Below are positions 45,269 to 54,771 of a stretch of DNA of 64,000 nt, piece after piece. Below the pieces are notes generated by a model, which saw only the letters and a list, made by a program, of their open reading frames with translations, was not told where the DNA came from and ran no database searches. Source of the stretch: Microstegium vimineum. Taxonomy: Eukaryota > Streptophyta > Magnoliopsida > Poales > Poaceae. The stretch's first letter is position 1, and each line of letters opens with the position of its first letter. The position numbers and the translations under genes are program-made. The stretch covers positions 42,918,718-42,982,717 of the forward strand of contig CM039133.1 in assembly GCA_022036555.1 (NCBI GenBank). Reading direction: 5' to 3'.

Positions 45269-47590
45269 TCAATAAAAAGACATAGGGTGAGCAAACGACG
45301 CAACACTGGGGTTAGTAAACCGTGAAGGATACCAGTGTCGTCCAATTTTCCCAAAGGATGGGTTAGGAGAAAAACCAAACATCTCCTGCCCCACAGAGGG
45401 ATAGCGATCACCACGATAGGGAAAACGTGGTTCGCTAAGGAAGGGTGGAGTAAAGCCACTGCCACGAGGCCCGTAGTCGTATGGGTCACGACTGGTACCC
45501 CGCCGGGCATGACCACCACATGGTCTCGCCTCTTGAGGCCTAGCACCTTGAGGCATTGTACCTCTTGGCCTAGTAGTGCACCTCTGAACTACTAGTTCAC
45601 GCACCCCAACTCGTGGGTGGTACATGTCCCGGTTGTTCAACTCAACCTGCCTCTGATCATCTCTCTTCCTCCTAAAGCAAAACTCAGCCAAGTGCCCATC
45701 CCTCTCATAATACTCACAATGGTACCTCACCACACTCTTGGTAGGCACTCTCTTGTTGGGTTGGGTGGCTCTAGCTTTCTTAGGAAGGGGATCACTAGAG
45801 ATGTCTGGCAGTGTGTCAAGTGGGTTGCGAAGATGGTTCCGTTTTGTAATCCACACTTGCTTCCGTGGAGTGGTTTTGGGTGGCTCTTCAAACACACCAT
45901 CTCTCATAGGAAACTCAGAGGGGTTGGTAGGCTTAGGTGGGGTGATCTTGGTGAACTTGGGAGGTGTGGTGGGTTTCTCACTCATGCTTAAACCATTGCA
46001 CTCACCAATCTTCCCAAACAAGCTATTGTCCTTCCCACCTATAGCAAAGCCTACTCCCGTGTTGCCAGCCCTTTTACATTGGCTAAGCAACATCCCTAGC
46101 TGAAGATGGACCGAAGGTATGTGTTTTCCTCCTTGGTACGCATCTTGTCGTGTCTGCACGACGCGATCTCAAGCTCCAAAGCCTCAAAGGGATCCGACTC
46201 TCTAGTGTTATCTGAGCTGACCTTCTCTAACATAGCGATCCTAGCATCCTTCTGTGCCAGCTCAGAACGCAAGCCTAAGGAAGACATGCACGCACCAAGT
46301 AAGCTAGGCCTAGCCTTCAGCTCACTAACATCCTCAAATAGAGTGTCATACTTGTCCTGGAGAGTGACAAGATCAGACATGTGGATGGCACAAGCATCAC
46401 ACTCTACCTCCTCGGTAACCACCACAGACGCCTTAGCAAAATCTAGCTCATGAAGTGTGCTAAGGTACTTCGCCTTAAAATCGTTTCTCTCACAAGCGGC
46501 ACGCTTGAGCAACGCATCTTGACTCATCCTCGTTCAGAGACTCAAGCTCGAGAGAGAGGGATTCGATGGTGGGTGATACCTCGGGTGTGTCGGAGTCATA
46601 GTCGTAGTCGGGGCCATCCTTGCGCTTCTCGACCTTACCTTCTTCAATCGCCATGGTGGAAAAACCACCGTACTTGGCGTCGGCGTAGAAGCATAGGCCA
46701 TTGAACTCGTCCTCAACGTTCCCCTTTGACTCATCATCGCTTGAGGAAGCACCTCCGTCAGAGGAAGCATTGAATGGTTGTTGTGAAACCGTGAGAACCT
46801 AGTGATGACTAGGGCCAGCTCGTCATCTCCAAGAGCCTCCACTTGCTCCTCTGTCACAGAAATCAAAGACAAAGCGAACAAAGAGTGTGAAGGGTCAGAG
46901 AAGGAAGAAGACATACCGTCGGGGCCAGAAACCAACGCCATAGATGGTTTCGACAGGTTTTCTAGCTTGGCCCGGGTCTGGTAGTCAATATCCGAAGACT
47001 TGAGCTTGCTGAACAGCTCGTCCACGTTCAGGGCATCATAGCCCGGTGACTCCTAAATGGCAGCCACCTTCATCTCCCACACTTTCTGATCAAGAGTATG
47101 CAATAGCTTGATAGTCATCTCATAATCATCATAAGGCAAGTTGGCCCGATTGGCACGCATCTTGTTGACGATAGATTGGAAGCGAGTGAACATCCCGTCA
47201 ACAGATTCGCCGGCCAACTGAGCAAAGTTCTCTTACTCTCTACGGTACGTGTCGAAGAGTCTGGACTTGATCTGAGGGTTGCCCTCATGATATCTCAAGA
47301 GTGTTTGTCAGACCTCCCGTGCCATAGTGAGACTCGAAACCTGCTCAAACTCAGGAAGAGACAAACAAGAGAAGAGAATACTACGGGCTCTTGTGTTTGA
47401 TGCATGTTGCGTGACATGGAGTTCGGTGATCTAAGCTTCAAGAACCACGTAGTTCTCATTCTCACAAATCTCCCAAAACTTTGTGTCAAGCCCTTGGAGG
47501 TAAGCGGACATGCGCACCTTCCAATAGGTAAAGTTGGTTCCATCAAAGTAAGGAGGTTTACCATCATCTCGCTCCATGTCGCCTTCGCGG
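45269..47590 (-). pseudogene. Copia-3 gag
   Basis: The start region near 47578 reads KPPYFDGTNFTYWKVRMSA and LDTKFWEICENENYVVLEA, the SIRE-type gag N-terminus. The capsid region (DGMFTRFQSIVNKMRAN, LPYDDYEMTIKLLHTL) is interrupted by stops and shifts near 47436, 47310, 47235 and 47054. A helical, coiled-coil-like part (46527-46096) contains CDACAIHMSDLVTLQDKYDT. The open frame 46159-45269 has a zinc knuckle in which the second Cys is Tyr (CEYYERDGHLAEFC, 45721-45680). Gag is therefore not functional. Confidence 0.8.
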
Positions 47591-47640
47591 ATCAAGAACC
47601 ATGTAAGGTGGATTGATCCTTAACCGTCTTTGATACCAAT

Positions 47641-49539
47641 TGAAGGATCGGAAACGACGACCAGAGAGGGGGGGGGGGGGGGGGGTAAATGGGAGCCAAA
47701 TAAAAATTTCTTTCGGAAGATCTTGACCCTTGTCCCAAGCACGACCCAAAGTATGAACTAGGCTCACGACCCACAAGTGGGTGGATGTTCTAGGAGATGT
47801 CCTAGGAACACAACGGAGCTAGCAACAAACTCAGAGAAACAAACCGCAACAAGAACGGAGGAAAACAACAATCAACAGGGGCTCCAGACTACTTTAGTCA
47901 AGACCTCTAGCCCAATGGAAGTGGTCCGGAGCCTTTGGTCTGGTGCTCACCAGGGCACCTCCGGGCTAGTACGACACTCACGCTTGAAGTCCGACGCTCA
48001 CCCAGAAACCATGCAGGGAGTGCCCAGGCTCCGGACAACTAGTCCGACGCTTACCGTCGAACTATAGGAAGTAGTTTGGTGCTCACTCCAGCCACTGCGC
48101 ACAAGAACACAAGGAGCTCCCTAGCTCCGGACTCTGGTACGACGCTCACCGTTGGACTAACGCACCTGGTCCGGAGCTTAGGGAAAGTCGTCCGGAATGT
48201 GGTCCGACGCTCTCGAGCAGAAACTCTGAAAACCCGCGAAAACGAATTTCTCTCCGCCAAATCTTCCCAAAACTCAACCAAATGATCACCAACTGCAACC
48301 AAACTTTGTAGGCATTATCCTAGTGTAGTTGGGGAGCTATCCCGAAGAAATCATCGCTCAATTTGGAGAGGATAAATGGGAACACTCAGATTTGGGGGAG
48401 AAGAAAGCAAAATGAAGAACGCCACAAAGAAATCGCCCGATCTACGCACTCGTGAGGTTTGAGGAGAATTCCTTCGGTGCAAAGATGCTCCTCACGAATA
48501 CAAATAACTTGGTTCAAGTGGATTTTGCAAATATACTCTCAACAAAGAGAAATCATCTCAGAAAAAAGAGAGCGCAAAAGCAAAACGCAAAGAACACAAG
48601 CAACCGGGGAGACTCGATCAAGAAACTAACCGTGCCATGACACTTGGAGAGTCAGGCCTCCGATTCCCACCAAAAGATTCGAGTTCTTCCAGAGGTTGGT
48701 GAAATCAACCTAGGGATCTCATGAACTAGAGAGAGGGTAGAGAGAGAGAGAGTTGGGGCAAATGATTAGGGTTCCAGAGATGGGATGAGGGATACCCTTT
48801 CATCCCCTACTTAACGGGTTTTGGCTATTTCCTAAAGACCCCCTTAGATACAAGACCGAATTACCTAGCCCTAAGACATTCTAATACAAGTCGGTAACTC
48901 TCAGCCACTCATTTGAATGGACAGCCTCGCTTCCTGTCGGGAGTTGCCGTCGCCGCGACGCAACCTCTAGGATTCCGCCACGTGCGATCCCCGCTTCCTA
49001 GGAAGGTCCACCCGAGTTTTGAGGCCCAAACCCGTGAAACCCGCCACCGGTAGCTTTGGGCTCAACTACTGAACCCCGAGTTTTGCGGCCCAAACTCGGA
49101 AACCATCGCGGATGGTTTTGAGGCCCAATCCACCAAACCACTCGACGCGAGCCACCTTGTCACAGCCCGGTCGGACTCCGAGTCCCCTAAGCCGCTGCTC
49201 GACTCGCGCGTCCACCGTCTTGACTTGGTCAACTCGGTCTACCTCCATGTCTTCTCGCACTCGCCGGTGCCAGATACTAGCCACCACAGCTAGTCCGCCA
49301 GCGCCTATGGTCCCTTAGTCCGAGCCCCGCTTCCACCTTTCACCGCTCTCAGTCTATCGGCACGGTAAGCCTCTACTCGACCTTCTCCACGCCACTGACC
49401 ACTGTCACTAGGCATAGTACCTGCACACCACAAGCCGATAGACAGGCACACACATGCTTTCGCAAGAGGTTAGAAGTAAACGCTCAAATTGAAACACTCA
49501 AGTGTCGGTCAATCACTCATCATCAAAACTAAACATTCA
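47641..49539 (-). repeat. Copia-3 5' LTR
   Basis: The LTR is 1899 bp. Minus-strand ends are TGAATGTTTAGTTTTGATG and CGATCCTTCA. Next to it, minus-strand TGGTATCAAAG (47638-47628) matches the initiator-tRNA-type primer-binding site used by Copia elements. Repeated TCCGGA/GTCCGAC words occupy 47920-48200. A 19-G run at 47668-47686 is a likely sequencing-fragile spot. No second LTR is in the window. Confidence 0.75.
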
Positions 49540-50544
49540 TGGGTACTTATCTACCATGTGTTCGCACATTCAGAATCGGGGAAGACAACGGCGATTTAAG
49601 AGGCTTACAAGGTGAAGCACGAGCCGCAAAAAAGAAACAATTATAGTTTAAATTTGAAGCCAAGTACTCCTTCTACATTTCAAAGTGTATGAAAAAGTAT
49701 CAAGACAGGAAATCGATAATGGCACCGTACAACTTTGGGTAAGTACATGAGTTTGGGTAGTGGCACCGTATAACTTTGGGTGATCAAACTACATAATAAT
49801 TTGATTCATGCAGGGACCACTGACGTCATCATTTATCCTAAAAAAGGAAAGGTGGTGGTATTAGACTCTGCAAATTATCATCAACGAAAAGACATTGTAC
49901 GTCATAGTTGAGGACGTGTGCCTTTTCCTCATCAAACAAGTCATCTCAAGTGTAGGGAAATATCATGATTATGATAGTGAATTAGCCAAGCCCGAGTACG
50001 AAGCGCTAACACAAGTTTATAGCCTAAATCTTACTCGGTTCGGTTTTTAGAGGACAAGTCCAAACTCTTGATGTATATAGACCTGTAACTTTATGTGTGT
50101 GAGTGTGAGACTCATGTATATAGTATTCCATACACTTGTAACTTTATTACGAGCATGGTACTTTGAAGAAAGAAATCTATGTATGAGATATTTAATTTAC
50201 ATGTTGCTATATATTTGAACACCATCCAATAGGGTTTAGTAATTTCAATAACAATATATATGTATATATTAAATAATACAATAATATATATAAAATACCA
50301 AAAAATTAAAATTGGAAAATCTTTTCCACGGGCGGTTCTCTTAGTGAACCGCCTTTGTAAATGATGCATTTACACAGGCGGTTCACTAAGAGAACCGCCT
50401 GTGGAAATGGCTTTCTATAGGTGGTTCTCAAGCAACCGCCAGTAGAAATATTCCATTTCTACTAGCCCCCAGCACCGGCGGTTCGGGAAAACGCCTGTAG
50501 AAATGCGTTCCGAACCGCATGCATAGTAAGCTTTTGTACTAGTG
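49540..50544 (+). mobile_element. CACTA-7: 3' end of a CACTA element
   Basis: The right terminus CTTTTGTACTAGTG (50531-50544) is a CACTA end (CACTAGTACAAAAG from the other side). Subterminal GGCGGTTC/GAACCGCC words occupy 50325-50520. Upstream, 49850-50010 reads in pieces as VVVLDSANYHQRKD, VEDVCLFLIKQVI and KYHDYDSELAKPEYEALTQ. This recalls the Ulp1-protease-like or tail regions of CACTA/MULE genes, but weakly. The 5' part is cut off by Copia-3. Confidence 0.55.
50326..50404. repeat. 79-bp near-perfect palindrome
   Basis: The arms CCACGGGCGGTTCTCTTAGT... (50326-50363) and ...GAACCGCCTGTGG (ending 50404) are complementary over 38 bp with two mismatches and meet at an ATGCAT-type centre. It lies in the subterminal region of CACTA-7 and is built from two opposed copies of its GGCGGTTC word. 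Confidence 0.9.
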
Positions 50545-50808
50545 ACAGTAGCATGATAATTTAGGAACCACTTACTATTTTTTGGTTAATTGCTTGGTAC
50601 TTGTTTGAAGAGTAATTTGATAGTACTTATTGTTCTGTTCTATTTTTAGTTACTTGTTTTTTTATGGATATTTGGTTATTTTTGGAAGCATGGAGAGTGT
50701 AATTTGGTAGTAGTAAGGACCCTGCTTGCACTCTTAAATTAAAGCATGCAGCACGGTGGAGCAACGTTGGTAGGTTCAAGCAGGTTTGAACTGTGGAGCA
50801 CCGTGGTT
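50545..50808. other. Intergenic sequence, nothing recognised
   Basis: This is AT-rich sequence between CACTA-7 and the Copia-4 LTR with no coding motif and no repeat structure that I can name. Confidence 0.4.
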
Positions 50809-51030
50809 TGTTAGATAATGAATATCCCTTCGTAGTCTATATACATTGTATATGTTAGTTATAGAGTTGTTACTAGATTGTAGCGTTGTATCTAATCTAT
50901 GTAACAACCCTTGTAACAACCTGAGTTGTATACGCCACCGCCATGGGGGATGTTCCCTGGCTATTTAACATGCAACCAAGGATCAGGGAGAGGTACTCGT
51001 TAAACCCTATTTCACATGGTAATCAGAGCA
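50809..51030 (+). repeat. Copia-4 5' LTR and primer-binding site
   Basis: The LTR begins TGTTAGATAATG at 50809 and ends TTCACA near 51016, or TTCA at 51014. TGGTAATCAGAGC (51017-51029) follows. It matches the initiator-Met-tRNA primer-binding consensus TGGTATCAGAGC with one extra A. A CTATATACA box lies at 50838-50846. Confidence 0.75.
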
Positions 51031-51060
51031 TAATCTCCCAACGGAGTTTATCGATCCATA

Positions 51061-52022
51061 ATGGGCTCCACTTCCACCACAGCATGCCATCCTCTCCACC
51101 CTCGGTCTCCTTCCGGTCAGCAAAAAGTTGGCCCATGGAAACTTTACCCTCTGGCGTGCACAAGTCCTCTCTTCCATCCAAGGAGCAGAGGTCTTCGACT
51201 TTCTCAGCCCCTCAGCCAAACCACCAACCAAATATCTTCCCAAGAAGAAGAACAACGATGAAGAAGAGGAAGCAATCCTAAGCAAGGAGTATACCTCCTG
51301 GGTAGCAAAGGATCAACAGATCCTTAGCTATCTTCTTGTCTCCCTATCATGGGAGATTCTGCAGCAGGTATAAACTGCGACGACGGCGGCCGAAGCATGG
51401 GCCGCCATCGAGGGGTTCTTCGCCTCGCAATCTCGAGCTCGGCTGATCTCCACCAGGATGGTCCTTGCGACCGCGTCCAAGGGTACGTCCACCATCGCCG
51501 AGTACTATGGCAAGATGAAGTCTCTCGCCGACGAGATGACCTCGGCGGGGCACCGCCTGGAGGACGATGAGATGGCGTCCTACATCCTGACGGGCCTCGA
51601 CGACGCCGACTACGACTCTGTGGTGACCTCTGTTGCTCAGAGGATCGGACCAATCTCCCTAGGTGAGTTGTATACCCAATTGGTTGCTCATGAATAGAGA
51701 TTGGAGATGCGTAACGGGGATCTCAATCCTCCACCAACCTGGCGTCCCATGGAAATCGGGGTGGAAACAACTCCACTCGCGGTGGCCGCGGGGGTTTCAT
51801 CCGTGGCGGCAAGCAGAAGAACAGCTGCCCCAACTCCGGCTCCAACAATAGTCGTGGGAGCTCCTTCTAGGCAGGTCTCATCTGCCAAGTTTGTGGCAAG
51901 GAAGGCCACCCAGCCTTTCGCTGCTACAAGCGCTATGTCGAAAGGTTTCAAGGGAATGCACCACAACAGCAACAGAAGTCTGCCTCCAATGTCACATCGT
52001 CGTACGGAGTAGATACAAATTG
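51061..52022 (+). pseudogene. Copia-4 gag
   Basis: The ATG at 51061 starts MGSTSTTA. After a frame change near 51120 the gag core reads KLAHGNFTLWRAQVLSSI, DQQILSYLLVSLS, AWAAIEGFFASQSRARLIST, MKSLADEMTSAGHRL and YILTGLDDADYDSVVTSV. Stops fall at 51371 and 51695. An intact CCHC knuckle CQVCGKEGHPAFRC (51883-51924) lies in a third frame. Gag coats element RNA; here it cannot be made in one piece. Confidence 0.8.
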
Positions 52023-54235
52023 GTACATGGACTCCGGGGCGACTGACCACATCACCAGCGACCTCGAGAAGCTCTCCTTCTGCGACAAGTACCATGGAGG
52101 CGAGTCTGTCCACACCGCCAACGGGTCAGGTATGGAGATCTCACATGTCAGTCACGGTTTTGTGCATTCACCTTCACAAAAAATTCATCTTCGTAATATT
52201 CTACATGTTCATGATGCAAACAAAAGTTTAGTACCAGTCAATCGTCTCTCACGAGACAATAATGCTGTTGTTGAGTTCCATCCAAATTGTTTCTTTGTAA
52301 AGGAGCTGGCGACGAGGAAAACCCTTCTAGCAGGCAAGGCTGAGGGAGGTTTGTATCCTATCAAGTCTTCGAGTAGATCGTCATCGTCCACCAATAAACA
52401 AGCCCTTGGAGCTGTCAAACCTCCTATGTCCGTGTGGCATAGCCGGCTAGGACATGCTTCGAGTCCTGTCGTCAATCGAGTCATTAGCAATCATAAGCTT
52501 CCTTCCTCGCATGATGTGAACAATAAAGTGTGTGATGCATGTCAAAAAGGCAAGAGTCATCAGCTGCCTTTTCCCAAGTCGACTAGTGTGTCAGCTAGTG
52601 CTTTAGATCTTATTTTTTCAGATGTATGGGGACCTGCCCCAACATCAGTGGGTCGTTTTAGTTACTATGTAAGCTTCATCGATGACTACTCGAAATTCAC
52701 TTGGATCTACCTAATTCGTCAAAAGTCTGAAGTTTTTCGGTGTTTTCGTGATTTCCAAAGCTTAGTAGAACGCCAGTTCAACAAAAAAATTTGATCTATC
52801 CAAACCGATTGGGGAGGGGAATATCAATCACTCAATCCTTTTTTCCATCGTGTCGGCATTCGACACCTTGTTTCATGCCCGCACACACATCAACAGAACG
52901 AGGCTGCCAAGGGTAAGCATAGACACATCGTAGAGATGGGGATCACCCTACTCGCTCTTGCCTCCATGTCGCTTAAGTTCTGGGATGAAGCGTTTCAAGC
53001 AGCCATTTTTTTGATAAATCGGCTACCTTCCAAAGTTATAGATTTTGACACACCCCTTCATCACCTCTATAGTCAAGAAGCTGATTACAGTTTCCTTCGC
53101 ACATTCGGGTGTGCCGTGTGGCCGAATCTTCGTGCCTATAACACACGCAAATTACAGTTCTGCTCCAAGCGTTGTATGTTCGTTGGCTATAGTAACTCTC
53201 ACAAAGGGTTCAAATGTCTAGATCCAAGTGAGGGGCGTATTTACATCTCTCGTGATGTTGTGTTTGATGAAACAGTGTTCCCGTTCTCCACGCTACACCC
53301 GAATGCCGGTGCTCGGCTTCGCTCAGAACTCAGTATCCTACCCGACATCCTCCTAAATCACTCCATGAGTTTTGAGGATGCACAAATTCGTGATCAACAT
53401 TGTGATTCTCCTAACCCAGCTAATGTCATCTCGAGCTCTTATGTGCATTCACATGTTACAGGAAAAAACCGGCTGCGATCACGGAACCATTAGATGTCCC
53501 CCCCCATCATTTCATGTGCCGGGGTCGGGGGGGGGGGGCAGCACGGGTCTCCAGGGTGATACGCCTGCGGCAGACGCGCAGTCCGTAGGTGAATCCACCT
53601 TGGGATCCCCGCTGGTGCCCAAGAGTCCAGCTTCGGCAGCCCCACCATCCTCCGACCCTGGATCGTCTGCGGGCGCCGACGCTCAGCCACTCTCAGCAAT
53701 GGCTGGTGTGGCTCCGCATTCAGATCCGCACGGGGGAACCACCAACACGGGATCCTAGAGAGATCCGTCTGCGGGATCCAGTGTGGGCACAAGCGGATCC
53801 GATGCAAACACCTCCGGTGTACTCTCAGGTGCAGAAATAGATACGCCAATAGATACTGCTCTTGCTCTTGTTGCAGAATTGTCTCCACACGGACCGACCA
53901 TGCGACTTCAGAGAGGTAAAGTGAAGCCAAAGCAATACACTGATGGCACAGTAAGGTGGGGAATGGCGGCAGTATCTGCACCAGAAGAACCATCCAGTAT
54001 ACATGAGGCACTCAAGAATAAAAAATGGGTGTCAACAATGGACGCTGAGCATCAAGCATTGATGAAGAACAAGACCTGACATTTGGTTCCACCATCCAAA
54101 GGTAAAAATATAATAGGTTGCAAGTGGGTATATAAGATAAAGAAGAAAGCGGATGGGTCCATTGATCGTTACAAGGCTCGTCTAGTGGCAAAAGGGTACA
54201 AACAGCGCTATGGAATAGACTATGAGGACACTTTC
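52023..54235 (+). pseudogene. Copia-4 pol: protease, integrase, RT start
   Basis: Protease YMDSGATDHITSD is intact at about 52024. Integrase finger: WHSRLGHASSPVVNRVI and VCDACQKGKSHQ. Catalytic region: DLIFSDVWGP, a stop at 52792, then IQTDWGGEYQS (TDNGGE in most relatives) and THQQNEAAKGKHRHIVE, where the catalytic Glu (AERKHR in relatives) is replaced by Lys. FGCAVWPNLRAYNT and MFVGYSNSHKGFKCL follow, then a G/C-rich spacer (53496-53760) with frame changes. RT starts at KKWVSTMDAEHQALMKN, CKWVYKIKKKADGSIDRYK and ARLVAKGYKQRYGIDYEDTF and is cut at 54235. Confidence 0.85.
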
Positions 54236-54730
54236 CTTTAAAATAGGAGTTTGTTTTGTTTAGGAAAGGTACGAGTTGTGTCTGTCTACAACTCCTATTA
54301 CCGGAGTATAAATATGTACCTAGGGGTCATGAGAAAAAGAAATCAATCATATATGAAACAAATCAATTACTTTTTATCTATTTTTCAGCAATTCTACTTT
54401 TATTGCATTAGCCTTAGTTTATCTACGAGTTATTGAAGCTTCGACGACCTGCATCTCCTTGATCTCCGCCAAAACCTTGCAAGTTCCGCATGGGAGTAAT
54501 CTGAGCCTTGACATCCGGGCGCATCGATGTTGTCTCGTTCAGCTCTACTCTAGTTATCCTGATCAAGTCTGAGTCTTGGCATCCGGGCGCATCACCGTTG
54601 TCTCGTTCAGATCTTGTTCTAGTTATCGTCCTTGTCGATTAACTGGTCAAATCGACTGACACACCTTTGGATATCGAATTTGGGTATAAGCCCGAGGTGT
54701 TTGCAGATCCTGCCGCTTTTTGTGTCAACA
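54236..54730 (+). repeat. Tat-B 5' LTR, truncated at its start
   Basis: The LTR ends TTTTTGTGTCAACA at 54730, followed by CCTCTTTTGGCACACCCGG as in Tat-A. TATAAATA at 54307-54314 is the likely promoter element. Compared with 36197-37090 it lacks about 400 bp at its 5' end. The break at 54230-54240 lies in a TTTCC shared by the Copia-4 RT and the LTR. Confidence 0.8.
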
Positions 54731-54771
54731 CCTCTTTTGGCACACCCGGTGGGACCAATTGTACATCTGTT

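Larger units (their letters stand above)
43390..49539 (-). mobile_element. Copia-3: SIRE-type Copia element, 3'-truncated
   Basis: On the minus strand the order is a 5' LTR (49539-47641), a primer-binding site, a long gag with coiled coil and zinc knuckle, protease, integrase and the first part of RT. It breaks at 43390; the rest of RT, RNase H and the 3' LTR are absent. The plus-strand base run TGGGT (49540-49544) is the likely target site but has no partner. The coding region has many stops in gag. Confidence 0.85.
50809..54235 (+). mobile_element. Copia-4: Copia element with a short LTR, 3'-truncated
   Basis: It has a 5' LTR of about 208 bp, a primer-binding site, gag with zinc knuckle, protease, integrase and the start of RT. 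It stops at 54235, where Tat-B LTR sequence begins. The short LTR and gag style fit the Retrofit/Hopscotch (Ale-like) group; that assignment is tentative. Multiple stops and shifts. Confidence 0.85.

Noticed and set aside
44647..45285. A 212-residue plus-strand frame
   Set aside because: It is antisense to the Copia-3 integrase/protease region, whose conserved motifs are on the minus strand.
47668..47686. The 19-G run and the 12-G run at 53527-53538 as functional quadruplex sites
   Set aside because: Single homopolymer runs in decayed element DNA are more likely replication slippage or sequencing artefacts; no conserved multi-tract pattern surrounds them.
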